NCBI GenBank assembly: GCA_001534745.1
Contig: CP013997.1
Coordinates: 3,782,001-3,846,000 of the forward strand
Source of the DNA: Pseudomonas monteilii
GTDB taxonomy: Bacteria; Pseudomonadota; Gammaproteobacteria; Pseudomonadales; Pseudomonadaceae
DNA length: 64,000 nucleotides
Direction of reading: 5' to 3'
Below the pieces are notes generated by a model that saw only the letters and a program-made list of their open reading frames with translations, searched no databases and was not told the DNA's origin. Every line of letters starts with the position of its first letter. Position 1 is the first letter of the stretch. Shown here in pieces: positions 43,370-53,025 of this stretch. A program made the translations under genes and the position numbers.

Positions 43370-44821
43370 ATGCATCAATTGACCCTGGCCGAGATCGCCC
43401 GCGGACTCGCCGACAAGTCGTTTTCCTCCGAAGAGCTGACCGGCGCCCTGCTGGCGCGCATCCGGTCGCTCGACCCTTCGATCAACAGCTTCATCAGCGT
43501 GACCGACGAGCTGGCGCTCGAGCAGGCACGGGCCGCCGACGCGCGCCGTGCGGCAGGCGAGTCCGGCACGCTGCTCGGCGCACCGATCGGCCACAAGGAC
43601 CTGTTCTGCACCACCGGCGTGCGCACCAGCTGCGGCTCGCGCATGCTCGACTCGTTCAAGGCGCCCTACGACGCCACCGTGGTCGAGCGCCTCGCCCAGG
43701 CGGGCATGGTGACGCTGGGCAAGACCAACATGGACGAGTTCGCCATGGGCTCGGCCAACGAATCGAGCCACTATGGCCCGGTGAAGAACCCCTGGAACCT
43801 CGAGCACGTCCCGGGCGGCTCGTCCGGGGGGTCCGCCGCCGCCGTGGCCGCGCGCCTGCTGCCGGCCACCACCGGCACCGACACCGGCGGCTCGATCCGC
43901 CAGCCGGCGGCACTAACCAACCTCACCGGCCTCAAGCCGACCTATGGCCGCGTCTCGCGCTGGGGCATGATCGCCTATGCCTCGAGCCTCGATCAGGGCG
44001 GGCCGATGGCCCGCACCGCCGAAGACTGCGCGCTGCTGCTGCAAGGCATGGCCGGCTTCGACCACAAGGACTCCACCAGCATCGACGAGCCGGTGCCGGA
44101 CTACAGCGCCAGCCTCAACGCCTCGCTGCAGGGCCTGCGCATCGGCCTGCCCAAGGAGTACTTCGGTGCTGGCCTCGACCCGCGCATCGCCGACCTGGTC
44201 CAGGCCAGCGTCCAGGCGTTGGAGAAGCTCGGCGCCGTGGTGCGCGAGATCAGCCTGCCGAACATGCAGCATGCCATTCCCGCCTACTACGTGATCGCCC
44301 CGGCCGAAGCCTCGTCCAACCTGTCGCGCTTCGACGGCGTGCGCTTCGGCCACCGCTGCGAGAACCCCAAGGACCTCACCGACCTGTACAAGCGTTCGCG
44401 CGGTGAAGGCTTCGGCGCCGAGGTCCAGCGTCGCATCATGGTCGGCGCCTACGCGCTGTCGGCTGGCTACTACGACGCCTACTACCTCAAGGCGCAGAAG
44501 ATCCGCCGCCTGATCAAGAACGACTTCATGACCGCCTTCGAAGGCGTCGACCTGATCCTCGGCCCGACCACGCCGAACCTGGCCTGGAAACTCGGCGCCA
44601 AGGGCGACGACCCGGTCGCGGCGTACCTCGAGGACGTCTACACCATCACCGCCAACCTGGCGGGCCTGCCCGGCCTGTCGATGCCGGCCGGCTTCGTCGA
44701 CGGCCTGCCGGTCGGCGTGCAGCTGCTGGCGCCGTATTTCCAGGAAGGCCGCCTGCTCAATGTGGCGCACCGCTACCAGCAGGTCACCGACTGGCACACC
44801 CGCGTCCCTACCGGCTTCTGA
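43370..44821 (+). CDS. gatA: Glu/Asp-tRNA amidotransferase subunit A
   Basis: GatA is the amidase that releases ammonia from glutamine for GatB. The 483-residue protein belongs to the amidase-signature family, with the Ser-cisSer-Lys triad: Lys in [10 protein letters not shown], the serines in [17 protein letters not shown] and [11 protein letters not shown]. The remainder is full length, ending [15 protein letters not shown] ([10 protein letters not shown]). It lies between gatC and gatB. Confidence 0.96.
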   Translation: MHQLTLAEIARGLADKSFSSEELTGALLARIRSLDPSINSFISVTDELALEQARAADARRAAGESGTLLGAPIGHKDLFCTTGVRTSCGSRMLDSFKAPYDATVVERLAQAGMVTLGKTNMDEFAMGSANESSHYGPVKNPWNLEHVPGGSSGGSAAAVAARLLPATTGTDTGGSIRQPAALTNLTGLKPTYGRVSRWGMIAYASSLDQGGPMARTAEDCALLLQGMAGFDHKDSTSIDEPVPDYSASLNASLQGLRIGLPKEYFGAGLDPRIADLVQASVQALEKLGAVVREISLPNMQHAIPAYYVIAPAEASSNLSRFDGVRFGHRCENPKDLTDLYKRSRGEGFGAEVQRRIMVGAYALSAGYYDAYYLKAQKIRRLIKNDFMTAFEGVDLILGPTTPNLAWKLGAKGDDPVAAYLEDVYTITANLAGLPGLSMPAGFVDGLPVGVQLLAPYFQEGRLLNVAHRYQQVTDWHTRVPTGF

Positions 44822-44832
44822 GGAATTCACAC

Positions 44833-46278
44833 ATGCAATGGGAAGTTGTGATCGGGCTGGAGATTCATACCCAGCTCGCCACCCAGTCGAAGATCTTCTC
44901 CGGCAGCGCCACCACCTTCGGCTCCGAGCCCAACACCCAGGCCAGCCTGGTTGACCTGGGCATGCCGGGGGTCCTGCCGGTGCTGAACGAGGAAGCGGTA
45001 CGCATGGCGTGCATGTTCGGCCTGGCGATCGATGCCGAGATCGGCCAGCGCAACGTGTTCGCGCGCAAGAACTACTTCTACCCCGACCTGCCCAAGGGCT
45101 ACCAGATCAGCCAGATGGACCTGCCGATCGTCGGCAAGGGCCACCTGGACATCGCCCTGGAGGACGGCACCGTCAAGCGCGTCGGCATCACCCGCGCGCA
45201 CCTGGAGGAAGATGCCGGCAAGAGCCTGCACGAAGACTTCAACGGCGCCACCGGCATCGACCTGAACCGCGCCGGCACCCCGCTGCTGGAGATCGTCTCC
45301 GAGCCCGACATGCGCAGCGCCAAGGAAGCGGTGGCCTACGTCAAGGCCATTCACGCCCTGGTGCGCTACCTGGGCATCTGCGACGGCAACATGGCCGAAG
45401 GTTCGCTGCGCTGCGACTGCAACGTGTCGATCCGGCCCAAGGGCCAGGTCGAGTTCGGCACCCGCTGCGAGATCAAGAACGTCAACTCGTTCCGCTTCAT
45501 CGAGCGCGCCATCAACAGCGAGATCCAGCGGCAGATCGACCTGATCGAGGACGGCGGCAAGGTGGTGCAGGAAACTCGCCTGTACGATCCGAACAAGGAC
45601 GAGACCCGCTCGATGCGCAGCAAGGAGGAAGCCAACGACTACCGTTACTTCCCCGACCCGGACCTGCTGCCGGTGGTGATCGAGGACGCGTTCCTCGAGG
45701 CTACCCGCGCCAGTCTGCCCGAACTGCCTCAACAGAAGGTCGAGCGCTTCCAGGCGCAGTACGGCTTGTCGGCCTACGACGCCAACGTGCTGGCCTCGAG
45801 CCGCGAGCAGGCCGACTACTTCGAGCAGGTCGTGCAGATCGGCGGCGACGCCAAGCTGGCGGCCAACTGGGTCATGGTCGAGCTGGGCAGCCTGCTCAAC
45901 AAGCTCGGCGTGGAGATCGACCAGGCACCGGTCAGCGCCGCCCAGCTCGGCGGCATGCTGCTGCGCCTTCGCGACAACACCATCAGCGGCAAGATCGCCA
46001 AGATCGTGTTCGAAGCGATGGCCGCCGGGGAAGGCGACGCCGACGCCATCATCGAGGCCCGCGGCCTGAAGCAGGTCACCGACAGCGGCGCCATCGAGCA
46101 GATGCTCGACGCGGTGCTGGCGGCCAACGCCGATCAGGTCGAACAGTACCGCGCCGCCGACGAGGCCAAGCGCGGCAAGATGTTCGGCTTCTTCGTCGGC
46201 CAGGCGATGAAGGCGTCCAAGGGCAAGGCCAACCCCCAGCAGGTCAACGAACTGCTCAAGGCCAAGCTCGAAGGGTGA
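44833..46278 (+). CDS. gatB: Glu/Asp-tRNA amidotransferase subunit B
   Basis: GatB binds the mischarged tRNA, phosphorylates the glutamyl or aspartyl group and transfers ammonia from GatA. The 481-residue protein has the N-terminal cradle domain ([20 protein letters not shown]), [18 protein letters not shown] and the C-terminal helical YqeY-like domain that contacts tRNA ([20 protein letters not shown]). It is the last gene of gatCAB. Confidence 0.96.
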   Translation: MQWEVVIGLEIHTQLATQSKIFSGSATTFGSEPNTQASLVDLGMPGVLPVLNEEAVRMACMFGLAIDAEIGQRNVFARKNYFYPDLPKGYQISQMDLPIVGKGHLDIALEDGTVKRVGITRAHLEEDAGKSLHEDFNGATGIDLNRAGTPLLEIVSEPDMRSAKEAVAYVKAIHALVRYLGICDGNMAEGSLRCDCNVSIRPKGQVEFGTRCEIKNVNSFRFIERAINSEIQRQIDLIEDGGKVVQETRLYDPNKDETRSMRSKEEANDYRYFPDPDLLPVVIEDAFLEATRASLPELPQQKVERFQAQYGLSAYDANVLASSREQADYFEQVVQIGGDAKLAANWVMVELGSLLNKLGVEIDQAPVSAAQLGGMLLRLRDNTISGKIAKIVFEAMAAGEGDADAIIEARGLKQVTDSGAIEQMLDAVLAANADQVEQYRAADEAKRGKMFGFFVGQAMKASKGKANPQQVNELLKAKLEG

Positions 46279-46495
46279 GGCCACGCCAGGCTGGCAGGTC
46301 GGCGCCGACAGGGGCCAGCCTGCCAGCCTGAACAGGGTATCTGCCCTTCTCCACCCGGTGTGCGCCGCCCTAGGTGGACTGACCGGCGATTGGACGCGTC
46401 GACTCAGCGTCCAGCCTCGCCGGCAGGCCTCCACAGGATCGGCGCCATGCTCGAGCTTCATCGAGCAGCCTGGAGCATGCTCAAGGAGCCTTATC

Positions 46496-46867
46496 ATGCA
46501 ACGTCCACTGTACGCGCTGGCGCTGACGGCCGTGCTGGCCGGATGCGCCAGCCATGACGTCGACCCCCGTGGTTACGACCAGACCGGCAAGGCCTCGTGG
46601 TACGGTGCCCGCCATCAAGGCAAGCGTACCGCCAGCGGAGAGCCCTTCAACGCCCGCGGCCTGAGCGCCGCCCATCGCAGCCTGGCGTTCGGCAGTCGGG
46701 TGCGCGTCACCAACCTGAGCAACCAGCGCAGCGTGGTGGTGCGCATTAACGACCGGGGGCCGCACCAGCGAGGCCGACTGATCGACCTGTCGCGCGCCGC
46801 CGCGGCACAGATCGGCATGCTGCGCAGCGGCACGGCTCGGGTTAGAGTGCAAGGCTTGCGCGACTGA
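46496..46867 (+). CDS. RlpA-like double-psi beta-barrel lipoprotein
   Basis: RlpA-type proteins are outer-membrane lipoproteins with a DPBB domain; RlpA of P. aeruginosa cleaves denuded septal glycan. This 123-residue protein has a lipobox (VLAGC, about Cys17) and the DPBB core GKASWYGARHQGKRTASGEP through INDRGPHQRGRLIDLSRAAA, but no SPOR domain, so it is the short form rather than canonical RlpA. The catalytic-type residues His/Asp of the DPBB are present (INDRGP). AAGGAG precedes the ATG at 46496. The exchanger gene follows after 18 nt. Confidence 0.88.
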   Translation: MQRPLYALALTAVLAGCASHDVDPRGYDQTGKASWYGARHQGKRTASGEPFNARGLSAAHRSLAFGSRVRVTNLSNQRSVVVRINDRGPHQRGRLIDLSRAAAAQIGMLRSGTARVRVQGLRD

Positions 46868-46885
46868 GCAGAGGAGCAGCAGACC

Positions 46886-47971
46886 ATTCACAACCTGGCC
46901 AACCTTCCCACCTTCAGCCTGCTGCAACTGGGCTTCGGTCTGGTGTTCCTGGTGCTGGGCGCCGAACTGCTGGTGCGCGCCGCCGTGCGCCTGGCCTTGC
47001 GCCTGCATGTGCGTCCCCTGGTGATCGGCTTGAGCCTGGTGGCCTTCGGCAGCACCGCCCCGCAACTGACCGTCAGCCTGCAGGCCGCCTACCAGGGCGC
47101 GCCGGACGTGGCGGTGGGCAGCGTGATCGGCAGCAACATCTTCAACGTGCTGGTGGTGCTCGGCCTGGCGGCGCTGATCATTCCGCTGCGGGTCTCGCGG
47201 CAACTGGTACGCCTGGACCTGCCACTGATGATCGCGGCCAGCGTACTGGTGGCCCTGCTGGCCCTGGACCGCGAGCTGGGACGGCTGGACGGCGTGCTGC
47301 TGTTGCTGGGCCTGCTGGCCTACCTGGGCATGCTCTGGCACCAGTCGCGTCATTACGCCCGCATCTACCCCGCCCCTGCCGCCGCCAGTCCGCACCGGGC
47401 CCGGTTCTGGACACTGACCTGCGGGCAGATCCTGCTGGGCCTGGTGCTGCTCAGCGTGGCAGGTCACTTTCTGCTGGAGGCGGCCGTGGAAGTCGCCACC
47501 GACCTGGGCTTGTCCGAGCGGGTCATCGGCCTGACCGTGGTCGCGGTGTGTACGTCGTTGCCCGAACTGGCGGCCGCGTCGATCGCCGCGCTGCGTGGCG
47601 AGCGTGACATCGCGGTCGGTACGGTGATCGGCAGCAACCTGTTCAACCTGCTGGCCGTGCTGGGGCTGACGGCCGTCACGGCGCCCCAGCCGCTGTCGAT
47701 CTCGCCCAATGCCCTGGACTTCGACCTGCCGGTGATGTGCGGCGTCGCGTTGCTGAGCCTGCCGGTGTTCTATTCGGGGTACCGCATCACGCGGGTGGAG
47801 GGGCTGGTGTTGCTGTGCCTGTACCTGGCGTATGGGCTGCACGTGGTCAGCTTCACCACCGGGATGCCCCTGGCGGGCCGGGTGGAGCAACTGATGCTGC
47901 ATTATGTGCTGCCGGTGCTGGCGGTGGGGTTGGCGGTGACGACGGTGCGGGCGTGGCGTAGACAGCATTGA
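46886..47971 (+). CDS. calcium/sodium antiporter, YrbG family (probable ATT start)
   Basis: The protein is a cation exchanger of the CaCA superfamily (K+-dependent Na+/Ca2+ exchanger type). It has about ten membrane helices in two inverted halves, with the alpha repeats GSTAPQLTVSLQAA, SVIGSNIFNVLVVLGLAAL and CTSLPELAAASIAAL, TVIGSNLFNLLAVLGLTAV. A start at the first ordinary codon (GTG, 46943) would cut the first helix. An in-frame ATT at 46886 has GAGGAG 9 nt upstream and gives about 361 residues; no ATG, GTG or TTG lies between it and the preceding stop. Confidence 0.85.
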   Translation: MHNLANLPTFSLLQLGFGLVFLVLGAELLVRAAVRLALRLHVRPLVIGLSLVAFGSTAPQLTVSLQAAYQGAPDVAVGSVIGSNIFNVLVVLGLAALIIPLRVSRQLVRLDLPLMIAASVLVALLALDRELGRLDGVLLLLGLLAYLGMLWHQSRHYARIYPAPAAASPHRARFWTLTCGQILLGLVLLSVAGHFLLEAAVEVATDLGLSERVIGLTVVAVCTSLPELAAASIAALRGERDIAVGTVIGSNLFNLLAVLGLTAVTAPQPLSISPNALDFDLPVMCGVALLSLPVFYSGYRITRVEGLVLLCLYLAYGLHVVSFTTGMPLAGRVEQLMLHYVLPVLAVGLAVTTVRAWRRQH

Positions 47972-48082
47972 GGTGGGGCGTGGGAGCTGGCATGCCGGGC
48001 TTAGGGCGGGTTGCGGTCAAGGCGCTTCACACGCATGACGCGGTGAGTGCAGGTTGGCCTGACACACGGCGTGGCTGATTTC

Positions 48083-48315
48083 ATGGGCCCTGCGGGCCCA
48101 ATCGCGGCACAGGGGCCGCTCCTACAGATGACCGCGATGACCTGCTTCGCCGCGGTGTCACTACGGGTGTAGGAGCGGCCCCTGTGCCGCGATGGGCCGC
48201 AAAGCGGCCCTAAAATCGATCAGCAATAAAGCCCCGGACCCTGCCAGCTATCGTCATATTCTCTGCGCGACAGCGCGACAACGCGGCGCCAAGGCGGCGG
48301 GCGGGCTCCCACAGG
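48083..48315 (-). repeat. composite intergenic repeat, copy B (inverted relative to copy A)
   Basis: This copy aligns over its whole length with 29241-29467 when reverse-complemented. Perfect identity covers 48161-48220. The outer parts are diverged by small substitutions and short indels. It contains opposed REP-like arms (GGGGCCGCTCC and GGAGCGGCCCC) and the GCGCAGAGAATATG-type core. No open reading frame of note. Confidence 0.85.
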
Positions 48316-48316
48316 A

Positions 48317-48368
48317 ACCGCGATGACCTGCATCGCCGCGGTGTCACTACGGGTGTGAGCGGCCCCTG
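48317..48368 (+). repeat. partial tandem duplication of copy B sequence
   Basis: Bases 48317-48368 repeat 48131-48184 in direct orientation with one substitution and a 2-nt deletion (GTGTAGGAGC versus GTGTGAGC). This indicates local duplication within the repeat-rich gap. Confidence 0.8.
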
Positions 48369-48465
48369 CCGGGGCGCCGGACCGGCCGCGATTGGGCCCG
48401 CCAGGGCCCACAAAACCCGTCACCGCGTAAAGCACAGGACAACGCAGAACGCTACCTGCCCTCCG

Positions 48466-49821
48466 TCAGCCCTGCTGGCGTTTCTTCAGGCGGAACGCCA
48501 CCCACAGCACCGCGATCCAGGCCGGAATCAACAGCACGGAGATCCGGATCGGCGGCGTCAGGTACATCACCACCAGGATCAGCACGATGAACGCCAGGCA
48601 CAGGTAATTGGTCACCGGCGCCCCCCAGCTGCGATAGAACGGCACCTTGCCGGAGGCCACGCTGGCCTTGCGGAACTTCAGGTGGGTGATGCTGATGCTG
48701 GCCCAGTTGATCACCAGCGCCGACACCGCCAGCGCCATCAGCAGACCGAACGCCTCACCCGGCATGAGGTAGTTGATCACCACGCACAGGCCGGTCGCCA
48801 GCGCCGAGACGCCCAAGGCCACCAGCGGTACGCCCCGACGGTTCACGGTGGTCAGCACACGGGGCGCGTCACCCTGGCTGGCCAGGCCGAACAGCATGCG
48901 GCTGTTGCAGTAGACGCAGCTGTTGTAGACCGACAGCGCCGCCGTCAGCACCACGACGTTCAGTACCGTGGCCACCAGGTTGCTGTCCAGCGCATGGAAG
49001 ATCATCACGAACGGACTGCCGCCCTGCACGACCTTCTGCCACGGGTACAATGCCAGCAGCACGGCCAGTGCGCCGATGTAGAAGATCAGGATGCGGTAGA
49101 CCACCTGATTGGTGGCCTTGGGGATGCTACGCCGCGGATCGTCCGCCTCGGCAGCGGTGATACCGACCAGCTCCAGCCCGCCGAACGAGAACATGATCAC
49201 CGCCAGGGCCATGACCAGTCCGGTCACACCATGGGGGAAGAAGCCACCGTACTGCCACAGGTTGGCGACCGCCGCGTCCGGGCCGCCGTTGCCGCTGGCG
49301 AGCAGCCAGGCCCCGAAACCGATCATGCCGACGATGGCCACAACCTTGACCAGGGCGAACCAGAACTCCAGCTCACCATAGACCTTCACCTGGCTCAGGT
49401 TGAGCAGGTTGATCACCACGAAGAAGATCGCCGCGGTCGCCCAGGTCGGGAATTCAGGCCACCAGTACTGCACATAGATGCCCACGGCGGTCAGTTCGGC
49501 CATGCCCACCAGCACGTACACGACCCAGTAGTTCCACCCCGAGACGAAGCCTGCGAATTCGCTCCAGTAACGGTGGGCGAAGTGGCTGAAGCTGCCGGCC
49601 ACCGGCTCTTCGACGACCATCTCGCCCAGTTGGCGCATGATGAAGAACGCCATGAGACCGGCGATCGCGTAGCCGAGCAGCACCGACGGCCCGGCCAGCT
49701 GGATGGTCTGGGCGATCCCCAGGAACAGCCCGGTGCCGATGGCGCCCCCCAGGGCGATCAGCTGGATATGACGGTTTTTCAGCCCGCGTTGCAACGGCTC
49801 GGGCGTGCGCTGGTCTTGCAT
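48466..49821 (-). CDS. aroP: aromatic amino acid permease (AroP-like, AAT family)
   Basis: The 451-residue protein has 12 predicted membrane helices and the APC-superfamily signature HIQLIALGGAIGTGLFLG at its N-terminus. Segments VVEEPVAGSFSHFAHRYW, GWNYWVVYVLVGMAELTAVG and MFSFGGLELVGITAAEADDP are typical of the AroP/PheP branch that takes up phenylalanine, tyrosine and tryptophan with protons. Substrate preference within the branch cannot be read from sequence by eye. It lies next to an AEC-family carrier on the same strand. Confidence 0.85.
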   Translation of the reverse strand: MQDQRTPEPLQRGLKNRHIQLIALGGAIGTGLFLGIAQTIQLAGPSVLLGYAIAGLMAFFIMRQLGEMVVEEPVAGSFSHFAHRYWSEFAGFVSGWNYWVVYVLVGMAELTAVGIYVQYWWPEFPTWATAAIFFVVINLLNLSQVKVYGELEFWFALVKVVAIVGMIGFGAWLLASGNGGPDAAVANLWQYGGFFPHGVTGLVMALAVIMFSFGGLELVGITAAEADDPRRSIPKATNQVVYRILIFYIGALAVLLALYPWQKVVQGGSPFVMIFHALDSNLVATVLNVVVLTAALSVYNSCVYCNSRMLFGLASQGDAPRVLTTVNRRGVPLVALGVSALATGLCVVINYLMPGEAFGLLMALAVSALVINWASISITHLKFRKASVASGKVPFYRSWGAPVTNYLCLAFIVLILVVMYLTPPIRISVLLIPAWIAVLWVAFRLKKRQQG

Positions 49822-49874
49822 GCAGTGTCCTCAGGTCAGGGGGCAGTGTTGTTGGTATTGTCGGCGCGATGACG

Positions 49875-50816
49875 CTAGATCCACCCGCCCCACTGGAGGA
49901 TGAACAGGCCGATGTTGGTGGTCACGGCCGCCAGCAGGGTGGTGATCACGATGATCGAGGCCGCCAGCTCATGGTTGCCCCCGGACGCGCGCGCCATGAC
50001 GTAGCTGGCCGCCGCCGTCGGGCTGCCGATGTAGAGAAACAGGATGCCCAGCTCGGCCCCGCGGAATCCGCACAGCCAGGCCCCCAGGGTGCCGATCAGT
50101 GGCAGGCCGACCATCTTCAGCAGACTGACGTCGACGGCCAGGCGACCACTGGCACGCAGCGCGGGCAGGGACAGGGTACCGCCGATGCAGATCAGCGCCA
50201 GGGGCAAGGTCATCTGGGCCAGGTAGTCGCCGCTGGTCAGCAGCCAGTTGGGCAGGCCGACCTGGCCGTAGGCCATGGGCACCGCGACCAGCACCGAGAG
50301 AATCAACGGGTTCTTGAAGATCCCCTTGCAGATGCTCCAGGGGTCTGACTTCAGCAGAGGGCTGTAGACCGCCAGCACGATCACCGACAGCGTGTTGTAG
50401 AGCACGATGACCAGCCCGGCCAGCACGGCGCCGAGCGAGATCCCGTAGTCGCCGTACAGGCTGGCGGCCAGGGCCAGGCCGATGACGCCGTTGTTGCCGC
50501 GGAAGGCGCCCTGGACGTAGATGCCGCGATCGATCAGCGGGCAGCGCCAGATCGCGACCAGCCAGCAGATCAGAAAGCCGGCCAGGGTGATCCCGGTGAA
50601 GTAGACCAGGACCCCGGGCTTCACTGCCGCCGACAGGTCGGCGTGGTAGATGCCGAGAAACAGCAGCGCTGGCATGCAGACGTTGAACACCAGGCCGGAT
50701 GCAACCTGGCTGAAACCGTCGTCGATCACGCGCAGGCGCTTGAGCAGCACGCCCATGAACAGCATGGCGAACACGGGCGCCGTGATGTTCAGTATCTGGA
50801 TGAGCAGGGCAAGCAT
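49875..50816 (-). CDS. AEC-family transporter (auxin efflux carrier-like)
   Basis: The 313-residue protein has about ten membrane helices and starts MLALLIQILNITAPVFAMLF. Family segments are GLVFNVCMPALLFLGIYHAD, FRGNNGVIGLALAASLYGDYG and LALICIGGTLSLPALRA. Bacterial AEC members export or take up dicarboxylates and other small acids; the substrate here is not predictable. The ATG at 50816 fits the family N-terminus; a longer in-frame reading to 50915 lacks similarity. It lies 53 nt upstream of aroP on the same strand. Confidence 0.88.
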   Translation of the reverse strand: MLALLIQILNITAPVFAMLFMGVLLKRLRVIDDGFSQVASGLVFNVCMPALLFLGIYHADLSAAVKPGVLVYFTGITLAGFLICWLVAIWRCPLIDRGIYVQGAFRGNNGVIGLALAASLYGDYGISLGAVLAGLVIVLYNTLSVIVLAVYSPLLKSDPWSICKGIFKNPLILSVLVAVPMAYGQVGLPNWLLTSGDYLAQMTLPLALICIGGTLSLPALRASGRLAVDVSLLKMVGLPLIGTLGAWLCGFRGAELGILFLYIGSPTAAASYVMARASGGNHELAASIIVITTLLAAVTTNIGLFILQWGGWI

Positions 50817-51012
50817 GGGACGGTTCCGAGGGTAAGCGACAAGCCGCCAATCATACGTCAGGCGTACGGCGTTGCGCCCGTCATGACCGGAATAAAGGGA
50901 AGATTCCTGCGGCAAATCGGCCTTTCGACCGACGGAACGGTGCGGGCCACCCTTTCACGACCTGGTCACACGCACGCCGAACCGACCCCGCGTACAGCGC
51001 AGCGACACAGGC

Positions 51013-51573
51013 TCAGCGCCGTACCGGTCGCTTCTGCAACTTGCGCTGGAGGGTACGACGGTGCATGCCCAGGGCACGCGCCGTGGCCGAAATGTTGCCA
51101 TCGTGCTCGGTCAGCACGCGCTGGATGTGCTCCCACTGCAAGCGGTCGACCGACATCGGGTTTTCCGGCACCAGCGAGTCCAGGTCGGCGTGGGTGGACA
51201 GCAGCGCCGCCAGCACGTCGTCGGCATCGGCCGGCTTGCACAGGTAGTTGCAGGCGCCGCGCTTGATCGCCTCGACCGCCGTGGCGATGCTCGAATAGCC
51301 GGTCAGGATCAGCACACGCATCTCCGGGTCCAGTTCCAGCAGCTTGGGCAGCAACACCAAGCCCGAATCGCCTTCCATCTTCAGGTCGAGCGTGGCGTAT
51401 TCGGGCAGGTCCTTCTTGGCCAGCGCCAGACCTTCTTCGGCCGAGCCGGCCGTACTGACACGGAAGCCTCGGCGGCTCATGGCGCGGGCCATGACGCGGG
51501 TGAAGGTGGCATCGTCATCCACCAGCAGCAGGTGCGGCAGCTCTTCGACTTCCACCTGGTTTTCTTCGCTCAT
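51013..51573 (-). CDS. roxR: redox response regulator RoxR (RegA/PrrA family)
   Basis: RoxR is the DNA-binding partner of RoxS, controlling terminal oxidases and redox-linked genes in P. putida. The 186-residue protein has a receiver domain with the phosphoacceptor Asp63 in EYATLDLKMEGDSG and a C-terminal Fis-type helix-turn-helix (DGNISATARALGMHRRTLQR). The short proline-free linker between the domains is typical of RegA/PrrA/ActR. The ATG at 51573 overlaps the roxS stop by one base. Confidence 0.93.
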   Translation of the reverse strand: MSEENQVEVEELPHLLLVDDDATFTRVMARAMSRRGFRVSTAGSAEEGLALAKKDLPEYATLDLKMEGDSGLVLLPKLLELDPEMRVLILTGYSSIATAVEAIKRGACNYLCKPADADDVLAALLSTHADLDSLVPENPMSVDRLQWEHIQRVLTEHDGNISATARALGMHRRTLQRKLQKRPVRR

Positions 51574-52829
51574 CAACGTTCTCCTCGGGTGCCGTACGGC
51601 AGACGCAATTCGGTCAGGGTGCCACCCTGCTCATGACTATAGAGTTTCACCGAGCCGCCCGCACGCGTCACGCTGGCCTTGCTCAGGAACAGGCCCAGGC
51701 CGAAACCCTTGCCCTTGGTGGTGATGAACGGCTTGCCGATGGCTTCGGCAATCGCCGGCGGCACGCCGGGGCCGTGGTCACGGATGGTGATGACGATGTC
51801 GTGCGCATCCCAGTCCAGGCTCACGTCCAGGTTGTCCGGGCAGGCATCGGCGGCATTGTTCAACAGGTTCAGCAGCGCCTGGGTCAGGTCGGGCGGCGGC
51901 GTCAGGCGCGGCGCTTCGCCCTCGCGCAGGCGATGGAAGCGGTAACTGGTTTCCGGACGCATCAGGTGCCAGCGATCGAGCGACTCGCGCATCCAGTCGG
52001 TCACCGACTGCTCGTCGACGGCCATGCGGCGGTTGGCCTCGGCGGCCCGTACCAGGTGCTGCAGGGTCTCCTTGCACAGCTTGACCTGGTCCTGCAGCAC
52101 ACCGAGGTCTTCGAGCAGCTGCGGGTCGGTGTGGTCCTGGCGCATCTCGTTGAGCAGCACGCTCATGGTCGCCAGGGGCGTGCCCAGTTCGTGGGCCGCA
52201 CCGGCGGCCTGGGTGGCCACGGCCAGCAACTGCTCGTCGCGCAGGCTGTCCTCGCGACGCTCGCTGCGCAATTGCTCCTGGCGGCGCAGCTCCTCGGCCA
52301 TGCGCGCGGCGAACAGCGTGATCACCGCGGCGGCCAGGGCGATGCTCAGCCACATCCCGTAGACCTGCATGGTGTCGCGGGCCAGCGGCAGGTGCTCGAG
52401 CGGATAGAACTGCACCAGCAGCAGGCTGTAGGCCACCAGCGCGATGCCCGAGAGCACCAGCGAATAGATCCACGGCAAGGTCACCGCGGCGATGGCCAGC
52501 GGCACCAGGTAGTAGGACACGAACGGGTTGGTCGAACCGCCCGAGTAGTACAGCAGCACGCTGTGGATCAGCAGGTCGCAGGCCAGCTGCAGGGCGTACT
52601 CCAGCTCGGTGACCGGCAACGACAGGCGCAGGCGCAGAGCGGTGAAGGCGCACAGCAGCGACGACAGCGCCAGGGTGATGCTCAGCGACAGCCACGGCAG
52701 TGGCATCAGCTCGGTCCAGTAGGCCACGGCCACCGAACCGGCCTGGGCCGCCAGCACCAGGATGCGGATGAGGGTCAGACGCCAGAGGTTCTGACGATTG
52801 GCGGACAACGGGTGTGCAGCGGCGAGCAT
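51573..52829 (-). CDS. roxS: redox sensor histidine kinase RoxS (RegB/PrrB family)
   Basis: RoxS senses respiratory-chain redox state and phosphorylates RoxR. The 418-residue protein has about six membrane helices in the first 175 residues, including the GGSTNPF motif (98-104) that matches the quinone-sensing heptapeptide of RegB, then a dimerisation/phosphoacceptor helix with His213 in GAAHELGTPLA and the ATPase N- and G-boxes (LNNAADA, GPGVPPA). The ATG at 52829 has AGGAG 5 nt upstream. It is divergent from the SIMPL-domain gene. Confidence 0.93.
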   Translation of the reverse strand: MLAAAHPLSANRQNLWRLTLIRILVLAAQAGSVAVAYWTELMPLPWLSLSITLALSSLLCAFTALRLRLSLPVTELEYALQLACDLLIHSVLLYYSGGSTNPFVSYYLVPLAIAAVTLPWIYSLVLSGIALVAYSLLLVQFYPLEHLPLARDTMQVYGMWLSIALAAAVITLFAARMAEELRRQEQLRSERREDSLRDEQLLAVATQAAGAAHELGTPLATMSVLLNEMRQDHTDPQLLEDLGVLQDQVKLCKETLQHLVRAAEANRRMAVDEQSVTDWMRESLDRWHLMRPETSYRFHRLREGEAPRLTPPPDLTQALLNLLNNAADACPDNLDVSLDWDAHDIVITIRDHGPGVPPAIAEAIGKPFITTKGKGFGLGLFLSKASVTRAGGSVKLYSHEQGGTLTELRLPYGTRGER

Positions 52830-53025
52830 GAGCTCTCCTGATGAGTGCTCCAGAAAAATCGGCTGGAGTATACCGAAGCGGCGCGGAGCACGGCGGCGAT
52901 GCGGCAAAGCGCCACACTTTGTGACAGTGTCGGCCCGGGTGTCGCTGAACCGAGCACACGCTGGCCGGTCTTATCGGCCATGCGTGCAACGATACCCTGT
53001 TCACGCCCCATTCGAGGAGTTTCAC

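Larger units (their letters stand above)
47972..48465. other. repeat-rich intergenic region
   Basis: This 494-nt gap between the exchanger gene and aroP holds composite repeat copy B and a further partial direct duplication. I see no gene in it. Confidence 0.7.
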
